Assembly (NCBI GenBank): GCA_002476495.1 | Contig: DLKL01000046.1 | Coordinates: 55,308 to 119,307 of the forward strand | Length of the DNA stretch: 64,000 bases | From: Lachnospiraceae bacterium UBA7589 | GTDB taxonomy: Bacteria; Bacillota; Clostridia; Lachnospirales; Lachnospiraceae | Direction of reading: 5' to 3' | Shown here: in pieces, positions 33,625 through 42,086 of the stretch | How the letters are laid out: every line of letters begins with the position of its first letter | How positions within the stretch are numbered: position 1 is the stretch's first letter | The notes under the pieces: generated by a model | Told to the model about the DNA's origin: nothing | Database searches by the model: none | The model's input: only the letters and a program-made list of their open reading frames with translations | Translations under genes and position numbers: made by a program

Positions 33625-35610
33625 TTAGCTAATCATAGCACCTGCCGGCATATCCTTCTCTGCAGTAAGAAGAGCAAGATTACCCTCAAAATCTTCTGCG
33701 CAGAGAAGCATTCCTTCTGATAAAACTCCCGCAAGCTTGGTTGGTTTTAAATTAGTTATAACAACAACCTTCTTTCCAACCATATCCTCAGGCTTATAGT
33801 AGTTCTTGATACCGGATACAATCTGAAGAACTCTTCCATTAACCTGAACCTGGGAACAAAGAAGCTTTTTTGAATCCTTAACCGCTTCACATGACAATAT
33901 TTCGCCCATTTGAAGCTGCATTTTCCCGAATTCTTCTATGGATATCTCTCCCTTGACTACTGCCTCAACGGTAGGAATCTTTATCTCTGTCCTGGCCTTT
34001 TTCTTAGGCTTTTCCTGTTCGGGTTCCTCAGGCTTTGATGGGAATTTTTTTTCTATTTCATCGAGCATAGCCTTTGCATCAATTCTGGCAAATAATATCT
34101 CAGGCTCCGCAGTTACCTTGTTCCCTGATGGATAAAGTCCAAATTCAGAAAGCTCAGTAACACGCCTTTTTCCGGTATTAAGCTGCTTCAAAATCTTCTC
34201 TGATGTCTCCGGCATAAATGGTTCAAGAAGAGTAGCTCCTACAGTTATACTTTCCACAAGATTATACAAAACTGTGTTAAGTCTGTCAGTCTGCTCAGCA
34301 TCCTTAGCGAGAGCCCAAGGCATTGTTTCGTCAATATATTTGTTACATCTCTTAAAGAGATTAAAAATCTCTGTCATGGCATCTGCCACTCTGAGCTTGT
34401 CCATGCACGAATTAACCTTAAGTCTTGTATCCACAACAACCTTCTTAAGCTCATCATCTACAGGCTGGCTGTCACTTGCATTGGTAACAACACCATTAAA
34501 ATATTTGTTAGCCATGGAAATAGTTCTGTTAACAAGATTACCCAGAGTATTTGCCAGCTCTGAATTAATTCTTTCAATAACAAGCTCCCATGATATAACT
34601 CCGTCATTCTCAAATGGCATCTCATGAAGGAGAAAATATCTTACGGCATCAACTCCGAAGAAATCAACCATATCATCTGCATATATAACATTTCCTTTTG
34701 ATTTGCTCATTTTCCCATCGCTCTGTATAAGCCATGGATGTCCGAATACCTGCTTTGGAAGCGGTTCTCCCAATGCCATAAGCATAATCGGCCAATATAT
34801 TGTGTGGAATCTTAATATATCCTTGCCTATAAGATGAAGATCTGCAGGCCAATAGCGTCTGTAGAGAGGATCCGAATTGCCATCCACATCATAACCAAGT
34901 CCTGTAATATAGTTTGATAAGGCATCTATCCATACATATACAACATGTCCCGGATCAAAATCCACAGGTATACCCCACTTGAAAGAGGTTCTCGATACAC
35001 ATAAATCCTGAAGTCCCGGCAGCAGGAAATTATTCATCATCTCATTTTTCCTTGATTCCGGCTGGATAAATTCCGGATGAGTATTAATATGTTCTATAAG
35101 CTTATCGGCATACTTGCTAAGCTTAAAGAAATATGCCTCTTCCTTTGCAGGCTGGCATTCTCTTCCGCAATCAGGACACTTTCCGTCTACAAGCTGTGAC
35201 TGGGTAAAGAATGACTCACATGGTGTACAATACATTCCCTCATAATGTCCCTTATATATATCTCCCTGGTCATAAAGCTTTTTGAATATTTTCTGAACCT
35301 GTTTCTCATGGTCCGGATCTGTAGTTCTTATAAATTTATCGTAGGATGTATTCATCAAATCCCAGATATTCTTTATCTGTGACGAAACATCATCTACAAA
35401 TTCCTTTGGTGTTGACAAATTCTCAAAGGCCTTGATCTCAATTTTCTGGCCATGCTCATCTGTTCCTGTCTGGAATCTGACATCATAGCCCACAAAGCGC
35501 TTATATCTGGCTATACTGTCCGCTAAAACAACTTCATAGGTATTGCCTATATGAGGCTTCCCGGAAGTATAAGCTATGGCAGTTGTAATGTAATATGGTT
35601 TTTTTTGCAT
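33625..35610 (-). CDS. metG: Methionyl-tRNA synthetase MetG
   Basis: A 661-residue class I synthetase. The HIGH motif is GKPHIGNTY near residue 14, the KMSKS loop is DGKMSKSKGNVI, and the connective peptide carries a zinc knuckle (CTPCESFF...CPDCGREC). The C-terminal tRNA-binding EMAP/Trbp111 domain occupies about 555-661 (GQ-type motif KLLCSQVQVNGRVLQIVSGI). A lysine-rich linker precedes it (PEQEKPKKKARTEIKIP). No T-box leader fits in the 62 bp between murA and metG. The gene lies between murA and the ectB-like gene on the minus strand. Confidence 0.97.
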   Translation of the reverse strand: MQKKPYYITTAIAYTSGKPHIGNTYEVVLADSIARYKRFVGYDVRFQTGTDEHGQKIEIKAFENLSTPKEFVDDVSSQIKNIWDLMNTSYDKFIRTTDPDHEKQVQKIFKKLYDQGDIYKGHYEGMYCTPCESFFTQSQLVDGKCPDCGRECQPAKEEAYFFKLSKYADKLIEHINTHPEFIQPESRKNEMMNNFLLPGLQDLCVSRTSFKWGIPVDFDPGHVVYVWIDALSNYITGLGYDVDGNSDPLYRRYWPADLHLIGKDILRFHTIYWPIMLMALGEPLPKQVFGHPWLIQSDGKMSKSKGNVIYADDMVDFFGVDAVRYFLLHEMPFENDGVISWELVIERINSELANTLGNLVNRTISMANKYFNGVVTNASDSQPVDDELKKVVVDTRLKVNSCMDKLRVADAMTEIFNLFKRCNKYIDETMPWALAKDAEQTDRLNTVLYNLVESITVGATLLEPFMPETSEKILKQLNTGKRRVTELSEFGLYPSGNKVTAEPEILFARIDAKAMLDEIEKKFPSKPEEPEQEKPKKKARTEIKIPTVEAVVKGEISIEEFGKMQLQMGEILSCEAVKDSKKLLCSQVQVNGRVLQIVSGIKNYYKPEDMVGKKVVVITNLKPTKLAGVLSEGMLLCAEDFEGNLALLTAEKDMPAGAMIS

Positions 35611-35654
35611 AACTGTAACCCTCCTTTTAAATGGTATCCTTGTTCTTCTGGGAT

Positions 35655-35687
35655 AAAAAACTCAAGGCAGCCTTAGCCAACCCTGAG
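35655..35687 (-). terminator. Terminator overlapping the murA 3' end
   Basis: Minus strand CTCAGGG...CCTTGAG followed by TTTTTT. The upstream arm lies inside the last codons of murA, whose stop is at 35675-35673. It should partly insulate murA from metG. Confidence 0.7.
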
Positions 35688-36977
35688 CTTGAATTTTTGC
35701 AACTCCTTATCTGAATCGACTACTTCAATCTGCCCGCCAAGACCTCTTATCTTTCCGTCAAAATCTTCGTAGCCTCTGAGTATATACTTAATATCCTCTA
35801 CTGTGCTGAAGCCCTCTGCAGCCAGGGCAGCTATAACAAGGGCTGCTCCCGCCCGTAAATCAGGTGCAGATAAGCTGGCTCCCGTATAGCGTTCAATGCC
35901 ATTTATGATAGCTGAATTGCCTTCAACCTTTATCCTGGCACCCATTCTGGATAATTCATTTACATACTTAAATCTGTTTTCAAAAATGCTCTCGGTTATT
36001 ATACTTGTTCCCTGGGACAATGCCAGAGTAACTGCCATCTGTGGCTGCATATCTGTAGGAAATCCCGGATATGGAAGTGTTTTTATCTGAGTGGCCTTAA
36101 GCCTTCCGTCAGCCATAACTCTTACAGAATCATCATATTCTATTACATGTGCACCAATCTCATTAAGCTTGGATGAAATGGCTTCCAGATGTTTGGGAAT
36201 AACATTCTTTATCAGCACATTACCACCTGTAGCTGCTGCCATAGCCATAAATGTGCCTGCCTCAATCTGATCCGGAATAATTGAATATTCTGTCCCTTTA
36301 AGCTTCTGAACGCCTCTTATCCTTATTACATCTGTACCTGCTCCCTTTATATTAGCTCCCATACTGTTAAGAAAGTTAGCCACATCAACAATATGAGGTT
36401 CTTTCGCCGCATTCTCTATGGTTGTTTTCCCTTCGGCAAGAACAGCGGCAAGCATAATGTTAATAGTAGCACCTACCGTAACCACATCAAGATATACATG
36501 ATTGCCGGTAAGATGCTCCGCCCTGGCAATTACATTACCTCCGGAAACTATATCAACCTTTGCTCCCAGTGCTTCAAAGCCCTTGATATGCTGGTCTATA
36601 GGTCTGAGTCCTATCTCGCATCCACCCGGCAGTGCCACCTTTGCATAGTTGAATTTGCCAAGCAATGCGCCCAGCAGATAATACGAAGCCCTTATTTTTC
36701 TTATGTACTCATCATCAACGCACAAATCTTCATCATTGACAATGCTCCCACCACATATGGAAACTGTGTGAGTATCTATATATTTTACTTTGGCACCAAT
36801 ATTCTCAATAGCCCTGAGCAATACCTTTGTATCTTCGACATATGGAACGTTCTCTATTATACATTCCTCATCTGTAAGAATTGCTGCGGCAAGTATACCC
36901 AATGCAGCATTTTTTGCTCCTGCTATGGTAACCTCTCCGTCAAGAGTCTGGCCACCCTTTATAACATACTTTTCCAT
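35673..36977 (-). CDS. murA: UDP-N-acetylglucosamine 1-carboxyvinyltransferase MurA
   Basis: A 434-residue enzyme that transfers enolpyruvate from PEP to UDP-GlcNAc, the first committed peptidoglycan step, in the cytosol. Family motifs are AGAKNAALGILAAAIL near the N-terminus and GGCEIGLRPIDQHIKG, in which Cys120 is the fosfomycin target and catalytic cysteine, plus PDQIEAGTFMAMAAATGGNV. ATG 36977 is chosen over 37001 because it starts the family's usual MEKYVIKGG and has GAGGTG upstream. Firmicutes often carry two murA genes; only this one is in the window. It has a good SigA promoter. Confidence 0.97.
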   Translation of the reverse strand: MEKYVIKGGQTLDGEVTIAGAKNAALGILAAAILTDEECIIENVPYVEDTKVLLRAIENIGAKVKYIDTHTVSICGGSIVNDEDLCVDDEYIRKIRASYYLLGALLGKFNYAKVALPGGCEIGLRPIDQHIKGFEALGAKVDIVSGGNVIARAEHLTGNHVYLDVVTVGATINIMLAAVLAEGKTTIENAAKEPHIVDVANFLNSMGANIKGAGTDVIRIRGVQKLKGTEYSIIPDQIEAGTFMAMAAATGGNVLIKNVIPKHLEAISSKLNEIGAHVIEYDDSVRVMADGRLKATQIKTLPYPGFPTDMQPQMAVTLALSQGTSIITESIFENRFKYVNELSRMGARIKVEGNSAIINGIERYTGASLSAPDLRAGAALVIAALAAEGFSTVEDIKYILRGYEDFDGKIRGLGGQIEVVDSDKELQKFKLRVG

Positions 36978-37011
36978 TACACACCTCTGGATATTCCACA
37001 TAGTCTTATAA

Positions 37012-37039
37012 ATTATAACACATTCGAAAAAAAAGTAAA
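37012..37039 (-). promoter_or_regulatory. SigA-type promoter of murA
   Basis: Minus strand TTTACT (37039-37034), 16 bp spacer, extended -10 TGT-TATAAT (37020-37012). Transcription should begin near 37005, a short leader of about 28 nt. Confidence 0.68.
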
Positions 37040-37070
37040 CCGAAAATATTTATCATGTGCAAGGCTATCC

Positions 37071-37484
37071 CTATTTATCTGCCTCACAATATATACATCT
37101 GTACACTCTGTTTTTTTCATCAGTGAGATTAAATATCTGTGGTATATCCGGTTCAACAGAAGTAATGCATCTTGGATTTTTGCACTTTTTTACATTAATA
37201 AGTTTATGTGGAAGAGCCAGCTTCTTCTTTTCCACAGTCTGCCCATCCTTTATGATGCTAACTGTTATATTGGGGTCAATATACCCGAGGACATCCAGGT
37301 TAATATCATATTCCTGATGAATCTTAAGAATGTCCTTTTTACCCATTTTACTGCTTCTGACATTCTGTAATATACCGATACTGCAGGAGAGCTTATCTAA
37401 GCCCAGATCGTGATAAACCGTAAGAGCCTTTCCCGCTGTTATATGGTCTAATACTATTCCATCCTGTATGCTCTCAATTATCAT
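37071..37484 (-). CDS. pyrI: Aspartate carbamoyltransferase regulatory chain PyrI
   Basis: A 137-residue PyrI. The N-terminal allosteric domain has IQDGIVLDHITAGKAL and the C-terminal zinc domain has CKNPRCITSVEPDIPQIFNL and CIYCEA, giving the four zinc cysteines. PyrI binds CTP and ATP and gives allosteric control to PyrB; in Firmicutes it occurs in only part of the lineages. It overlaps the pyrB end by 4 bp, so the two are translationally coupled. Length is slightly short of the 150 residues of E. coli but complete. Confidence 0.95.
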   Translation of the reverse strand: MIIESIQDGIVLDHITAGKALTVYHDLGLDKLSCSIGILQNVRSSKMGKKDILKIHQEYDINLDVLGYIDPNITVSIIKDGQTVEKKKLALPHKLINVKKCKNPRCITSVEPDIPQIFNLTDEKNRVYRCIYCEADK

Positions 37485-38401
37485 TTCACATTCACCCCCA
37501 GCAATTTTAACATAAGTGCCATTCTTACATATTTTCCATTCAATGCCTGCCTGAAATAACAGGCTCTCGGATCATCATCTATATTGGTGGAAATTTCATT
37601 CACTCTCGGAAGGGGATGTAAAATAGCAAGATCCTCTTTTGCAAGCTTCAGTTTATCCTTATCCAGAATATAGGTATCCTTCAGTCTTACATAATCTGCC
37701 TCATTAAAAAAACGTTCCTTCTGGACTCTGGTCATATATATGATATCCAGTTCATTTATAACCTCTTCAATGGTAGAAACTTCCTTATATTCTATATTAT
37801 TCTTCTGAAAAACTTCTGTGATTATATAATCTGGAACTTTAAGCTCTGTTGGAGATATAAGCACATATTTTATTCCCTTATATCTTGACAATGCTTTAAT
37901 AAGGGAATGAACTGTACGTCCAAATTTTAAATCTCCACAAAGGCCTATGGTAAAATCTCCAAGTCTTCCCTTTTCTCTCTTGATTGTAAGCAAATCCGTA
38001 AGAGTCTGTGTAGGGTGATTATGTCCCCCGTCTCCCGCATTAATTATTGGCACATCAGAAACCATGGAGCCCAGCATAGGAGCACCCTCCTTAGGATGCC
38101 TCATGGCAATAATATCAGCATAGCATCCAACAACCTTTACCGTATCCCCCACACTTTCTCCCTTTGTGGCCGAGGATGAATCAGCCGAAGAAAAACCAAG
38201 CACATTCCCCCCTAATTCCATCATGGCAGCCTCAAAGCTGAGACGGGTTCTTGTACTTGGTTCAAAAAATAAGGTGGCAAGTTTTTTCCCCTTGCAGGCC
38301 TCACTGTATTTTCCTTTGTTATCAATTATGTCCAGAGCCAAATCCAAAATATCATCAATTTCTTCTACACTTAAATCCGTTGAATCTATCAAATGCTTCA
38401 T
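37481..38401 (-). CDS. pyrB: Aspartate carbamoyltransferase catalytic chain PyrB
   Basis: A 306-residue enzyme of pyrimidine synthesis that joins carbamoyl phosphate and aspartate. The carbamoyl-phosphate loop is FFEPSTRTRLSFEAAM, the second motif is GDGGHNHPTQTLTDLL, and the aspartate-binding PLPR is HPLPRVNEIS. All signature residues are in place, in contrast to the paralogue at 38987-39922. It forms an operon with pyrI. The leader is about 30 nt, so no long attenuator or PyrR-binding region fits. Confidence 0.97.
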   Translation of the reverse strand: MKHLIDSTDLSVEEIDDILDLALDIIDNKGKYSEACKGKKLATLFFEPSTRTRLSFEAAMMELGGNVLGFSSADSSSATKGESVGDTVKVVGCYADIIAMRHPKEGAPMLGSMVSDVPIINAGDGGHNHPTQTLTDLLTIKREKGRLGDFTIGLCGDLKFGRTVHSLIKALSRYKGIKYVLISPTELKVPDYIITEVFQKNNIEYKEVSTIEEVINELDIIYMTRVQKERFFNEADYVRLKDTYILDKDKLKLAKEDLAILHPLPRVNEISTNIDDDPRACYFRQALNGKYVRMALMLKLLGVNVK

Positions 38402-38439
38402 GATTTTCTCCTATTCCTGCACTTATTTAAACTACGTCT

Positions 38440-38468
38440 ATAATAGCTCTTATAGCTTTTCATGTCAA
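38440..38468 (-). promoter_or_regulatory. SigA-type promoter of pyrBI
   Basis: Minus strand TTGACA (38468-38463), 17 bp spacer, TATTAT (38445-38440). It lies between the upstream membrane protein stop and pyrB. Confidence 0.7.
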
Positions 38469-38472
38469 CAAA

Positions 38473-38964
38473 TTAGTCTGTTTTTATTACTCTGGTCGGG
38501 TTTACATAATTCCTGTCCAGAGCAGCTTTAATCACAGCTCTGTCCGTTCTGTCACATACAAGGATATATTGCCTTCCGTTGGCTCTTATTTTCAGTATAA
38601 TCACATTGGTGTCCTCCGGATCATCATGAAATTTGTATCCCTCCATGGACTTCCAGCCAATAAATGTAGTTCCAACCTGGGCACCGTCTCCGGTAATTCC
38701 GCTTTTTACCTGGGAGGACAGTACAATAAACAGTACAAATGCAAGAATAGCAGGTACAAATGTATACAGATGGAAATAAATCAATATGCCAAAGACAATA
38801 AGGCTCAGATTAGCTATAATTACATCTGAGCCATTTACCCTGTGTTTTATTCTGCTTTTTATAACTATATCAGACTGGCGTTTGAGGGCATTGATACATA
38901 CCGCATCTGCTGTTCCGAATCCCAGGAAAAGCACAAAAGCCAGCACACCTATCCATATGTCCAT
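38473..38964 (-). CDS. Small membrane protein with a C-terminal DUF5673-like domain
   Basis: A 163-residue protein. A first membrane segment covers about residues 4-24 and a second hydrophobic region about 48-86 (LSLIVFGILIYFHLYTFVPA) may cross twice. The soluble C-terminal 75 residues are mixed alpha/beta (GYKFHDDPEDTNVIILKIRA), ending in a cytosolic-looking basic tail. The tail shape resembles the PH-like DUF5673 domain, but this is an impression. It sits between the atypical carbamoyltransferase and pyrB. No known function. Confidence 0.65.
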   Translation of the reverse strand: MDIWIGVLAFVLFLGFGTADAVCINALKRQSDIVIKSRIKHRVNGSDVIIANLSLIVFGILIYFHLYTFVPAILAFVLFIVLSSQVKSGITGDGAQVGTTFIGWKSMEGYKFHDDPEDTNVIILKIRANGRQYILVCDRTDRAVIKAALDRNYVNPTRVIKTD

Positions 38965-38986
38965 ATAAGCCTCTTTAACACATATT

Positions 38987-39922
38987 CTACTTTGAATTGA
39001 GGAGTGTAAGCATTACTGCCTTTTCTGCGTGGCGACGATTCTCTGCCTGATCCAGAATGTAATTCAGGTTCCTGTCTATTACACTCTGTGATATCTCAAA
39101 GCCCTCATGCATCGGCATATCGTGAAACACAACTGCTTTACTTCCTTCTATAAGCCGGTCATTTATCTGATAAGGCATCATTTTCTGCATTGTCTCCGCC
39201 TTCTGCTTTGCATACTCGGGATTATTGAAAAATTCCATATCAACCCATGTGTCTGTATACAATATATCCATTTCATTGACATATTTCTTTGCCTCTTCAA
39301 TAGACATTCCCGGATCAAGCTCTACATAATGTCCTGTGCTTTTTGCCGCCTCAAAGAAATCCTCCTTGCATACAGTCTCATTAACAAGCGGAGTAAGGCC
39401 ATATATGGTTCCCTTTTTCATCTTTGTAAAGAACTCCACAAGAGAATTAAATACATTGTTTTTAGCTCCTATATATAACAGCTTAACATCCAGGCTTCCA
39501 AAGTGTTCAATAATTGTCATTGCATCTGCAAGAATCTGGCATGGATGATAGGAATTGTCACAGCCGTTAATAAACGGAACGGTAACATTCTTTCCAAAAA
39601 GCTCTACAGTTTCATTCTTTACCAGACGGGCCATTATTATGTCCACATTACGGCATACATATTTTATTTCTGACACCGGCTCCCCAAGTACAAAATTTGA
39701 ATCCCTCCAAAGCTGGTTAAAATAGCTTCCACCCATCTCGGTAATTCCTGTTGTGAATGACAGAAAGGTTCTTGTTGAGGTTTTTTCAAAAAGCGTATAC
39801 AGCTTCTTTCCCTTGCATGCCTCACTGTATTTTTCCGGATTTTTCTTCATATCAAGTGCCAGGTTAAGAATATCCATCAGCTCTTCCTGAGAGAAATTCT
39901 TAAAATTAAGCATATTTTTCAT
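38987..39922 (-). CDS. Carbamoyltransferase family protein of altered substrate site
   Basis: A 311-residue member of the aspartate/ornithine carbamoyltransferase family. The carbamoyl-phosphate loop reads STRTF (Ser49-Phe53) where the family has STRTR, and HPCQ (126-129) is normal. In the amino-acid site the ornithine enzyme motif DxWxSM is DTWVDM, and HCLP is HDMP (267-270). Two acidic residues thus replace the Ser and Cys that contact ornithine. It is often annotated ornithine carbamoyltransferase, but a different, perhaps more cationic, acceptor is likely. ATG 39922 is preferred to 39940 because AGGAGA lies 9 bp upstream. No other arginine gene is nearby. Confidence 0.78.
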   Translation of the reverse strand: MKNMLNFKNFSQEELMDILNLALDMKKNPEKYSEACKGKKLYTLFEKTSTRTFLSFTTGITEMGGSYFNQLWRDSNFVLGEPVSEIKYVCRNVDIIMARLVKNETVELFGKNVTVPFINGCDNSYHPCQILADAMTIIEHFGSLDVKLLYIGAKNNVFNSLVEFFTKMKKGTIYGLTPLVNETVCKEDFFEAAKSTGHYVELDPGMSIEEAKKYVNEMDILYTDTWVDMEFFNNPEYAKQKAETMQKMMPYQINDRLIEGSKAVVFHDMPMHEGFEISQSVIDRNLNYILDQAENRRHAEKAVMLTLLNSK

Positions 39923-39983
39923 AATATTTTGTCTCCTCATAATTCATATTGCAATACATTGTGATTGTACCATCATTATATAT

Positions 39984-41171
39984 TTACAAATAACTCTTCA
40001 GCTTTTCTGCCATGTCTGTTTTCTCCCATGGAAGGTCTATATCAGTTCTTCCAAAATGTCCGTAAGCAGCTGTCTGTCTGTAAATCGGTCTTCGCAGATC
40101 CAGCATTTTTATTATACCCGCCGGTCTCAAATCAAAGTTTTCTCTGATAATGTCTGTTAATCTCTCGTCATGAAGCTTACCTGTTCCAAAGGTATCAACC
40201 ATTATTGATGTAGGATGAGCAACTCCTATGGCATATGAAAGCTGGATTTCACACTTATCTGCCAGTCCCGCGGCTACTATATTTTTTGCTACATACCTCG
40301 CGGCATAAGCAGCGGAACGGTCAACCTTGGTGCAATCCTTACCGGAAAACGCACCGCCTCCATGTCGTCCGTATCCTCCATAGGTGTCAACAATTATCTT
40401 ACGTCCTGTAACGCCACTGTCTCCGTTAGGACCACCTATAACAAACCTTCCTGTAGGGTTAATGTAGAATTTGGTATCCTCGTCCACCATATTCTGCGGA
40501 AGAACAGGATCTAATACATATTTTTTTATATCCCGGGTTATCTGTTCTCCGTTTACTTCCTCACCATGCTGGGTGGAAACAACTACGGCATCCAGTCTTT
40601 TAGGTTTTCCGTCCTCTCCGTATTCAACAGTCACCTGTGTTTTTCCGTCAGGTCTTAGGTAAGATAATGTGCCATTTTTTCTTACCTCTGAAAGCTTTAA
40701 TGCCAGCTTATGTGCAAGAGATATAGGATAAGGCATAAGCTCCGGTGTCTCATTTACGGCATAGCCAAACATCATACCCTGGTCTCCTGCCCCTATAGCT
40801 TCTATCTGCTCATCACTCATCCTGTTTTCCTTTGCCTCAAGCGCCTTATCCACACCCATTGCAATATCAGCAGACTGCTTGTCAAGAGCTGTAATAACTC
40901 CACAGGTATCGCAGTCAAATCCATATTTTGCCCTGTCATAGCCTATCTGCCTTATTGTCTCTCTTACAATGCTCTGGATATCAATATGAGCCTTTGTTGT
41001 AATCTCTCCCATAACAAGGACAAGTCCGGTTGTTACTGCTGTTTCACAGGCAACCCTGCCCATGGGATCCTGACTAAGTATTGCATCAAGAACCGCATCG
41101 CTTATCTGGTCACAGATTTTGTCGGGATGTCCCTCTGTAACCGACTCAGATGTAAATAAATGTTTTTCCAT
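39984..41171 (-). CDS. metK: S-adenosylmethionine synthetase MetK
   Basis: A 395-residue enzyme that makes SAM from methionine and ATP. Motifs are SESVTEGHPDKICDQISDAV at the N-terminus, GAGDQGMMFGYA in the middle, and GGAFSGKDCTKVDRSAAYAA towards the end. Length and motifs are normal for bacteria. The gene is preceded by a SAM-I riboswitch with its own terminator, and so should be shut off when SAM is plentiful. It is the first gene of a minus-strand series going to the carbamoyltransferase gene. Confidence 0.98.
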   Translation of the reverse strand: MEKHLFTSESVTEGHPDKICDQISDAVLDAILSQDPMGRVACETAVTTGLVLVMGEITTKAHIDIQSIVRETIRQIGYDRAKYGFDCDTCGVITALDKQSADIAMGVDKALEAKENRMSDEQIEAIGAGDQGMMFGYAVNETPELMPYPISLAHKLALKLSEVRKNGTLSYLRPDGKTQVTVEYGEDGKPKRLDAVVVSTQHGEEVNGEQITRDIKKYVLDPVLPQNMVDEDTKFYINPTGRFVIGGPNGDSGVTGRKIIVDTYGGYGRHGGGAFSGKDCTKVDRSAAYAARYVAKNIVAAGLADKCEIQLSYAIGVAHPTSIMVDTFGTGKLHDERLTDIIRENFDLRPAGIIKMLDLRRPIYRQTAAYGHFGRTDIDLPWEKTDMAEKLKSYL

Positions 41172-41249
41172 TTGTACTCCTCCGTTTTTTTGCTATCCGT
41201 ATTATCCGGATACATTGGTTGTTTTATCATCTCTCTTTCAATTTAAGAA

Positions 41250-41278
41250 AAGAAAAATCCGGTTAAGCAACCGGATTT
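41250..41278 (-). terminator. Riboswitch expression-platform terminator before metK
   Basis: Minus strand AAATCCGGTT-GCTT-AACCGGATTT followed by TTCTTTTC. It lies between the SAM-I aptamer and the metK start, the position of the S-box terminator that forms when SAM is bound. Confidence 0.88.
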
Positions 41279-41298
41279 GAAAATCTTATACTCAAATC

Positions 41299-41410
41299 CT
41301 CTTATTGCTCGACTACTATAAACCATAGTATCGCTCAGGCCGGCACCTTCCACTTATGGGGTTGCCGCGGCTTCCCAGTCCCTTATGACTCCACCGCTCT
41401 GAATAAGAGA
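41299..41410 (-). ncRNA. SAM-I (S-box) riboswitch
   Basis: Minus strand reads CTCTTATTCAGAGCGGTGGA, then GGGACTGGGAAGCCGCGGCA and the core GTGGAAGGTGCC, and closes with GCAATAAGAG that pairs with the 5' CTCTTAT (P1). These are the conserved S-box elements in order. It senses SAM and controls transcription of metK through the terminator at 41250-41278. Confidence 0.96.
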
Positions 41411-41447
41411 GATAAACCTTATACAATTTGTATTTTTTACATTCTCT

Positions 41448-41476
41448 ACAATAACCTATATATATTTTTATGTCAA
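41448..41476 (-). promoter_or_regulatory. SigA-type promoter of the SAM riboswitch and metK
   Basis: Minus strand TTGACA (41476-41471), 17 bp spacer, TATTGT (41453-41448). It starts the transcript about 30 nt before the aptamer. Confidence 0.7.
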
Positions 41477-41528
41477 TACAAAATTTAGCTTCTGACTTTA
41501 TTTTTACCGATTACGTCAATTTTAACGC

Positions 41529-41557
41529 TTGACACAAAGCTGAATTGCCGATAGACT
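41529..41557 (+). promoter_or_regulatory. SigA-type promoter of the small lipoprotein
   Basis: TTGACA (41529-41534), 17 bp spacer, TAGACT (41552-41557), giving a leader of about 30 nt to the start at 41595. It is divergent from the metK promoter. Confidence 0.62.
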
Positions 41558-41594
41558 TAACATAAATTTTAACACTTTTTAAAGGAGCTCTGTC

Positions 41595-41975
41595 ATGAAG
41601 AAGAAATTACTGTGTCTCATTACTTTTCTTGTTGTCTTATCCGGTCTTACCGCCTGCGGCAAATCCGGTACCGGGGAAGCTGATATTTCATCCGACTGGA
41701 AGTTAGTCGAAATGACTGTATCAGGAACTACATCAACATATGATGACACAAACCGGGATATATATTCCCCGCGTTTTGAATCCCCTGATGGAAAGGTCTT
41801 CACATTTACGCTAAAAAACAAAGCCCATACCGGTACAATCGAAAAATCAGGTGATAAATACATCCTTAATTTTAATGACAGCAACAGGAATATGGAAGCA
41901 GTCATTAAGGATAACCAAATGACCTTGACAATTTCCGGAAGTGGCAGCACCACCATGATATTTGAAGCAGACTAA
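41595..41975 (+). CDS. Small lipoprotein with lipocalin-like strand pattern
   Basis: A 126-residue lipoprotein: signal peptide KKKLLCLITFLVVLSG, lipobox LTAC with the lipidated cysteine at residue 21, then a Gly/Ser linker. The mature 100 residues alternate short strands (KVFTFTLKNKAHTGTIEKSG, AVIKDNQMTLTISGSGSTT), a pattern like the small lipocalin-like lipoproteins of Firmicutes that bind small ligands or wall components; this is a structural impression only. Start ATG 41595 follows AAAGGAGCT. It is the sole gene of its transcript. Confidence 0.78.
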   Translation: MKKKLLCLITFLVVLSGLTACGKSGTGEADISSDWKLVEMTVSGTTSTYDDTNRDIYSPRFESPDGKVFTFTLKNKAHTGTIEKSGDKYILNFNDSNRNMEAVIKDNQMTLTISGSGSTTMIFEAD

Positions 41976-42086
41976 CCATTAAGCCATGCTCATGCAATTC
42001 AACATCGTAAAATACAAATGCAAATTTACTGCCTCAGGTTTCCTTAATTAAGATATATTCCGTTAATCATAGGGGTTCTTGAATTT

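Noticed and set aside
35611..35672. A T-box leader before metG.
   Set aside because: Only 62 bp separate murA from metG, too short for a T-box and without its conserved core.
41543..41557. GCCGATAG upstream of the small lipoprotein as a possible sigma-28 -10.
   Set aside because: No TAAA at the right distance; the overlapping TTGACA-N17-TAGACT fits SigA better.
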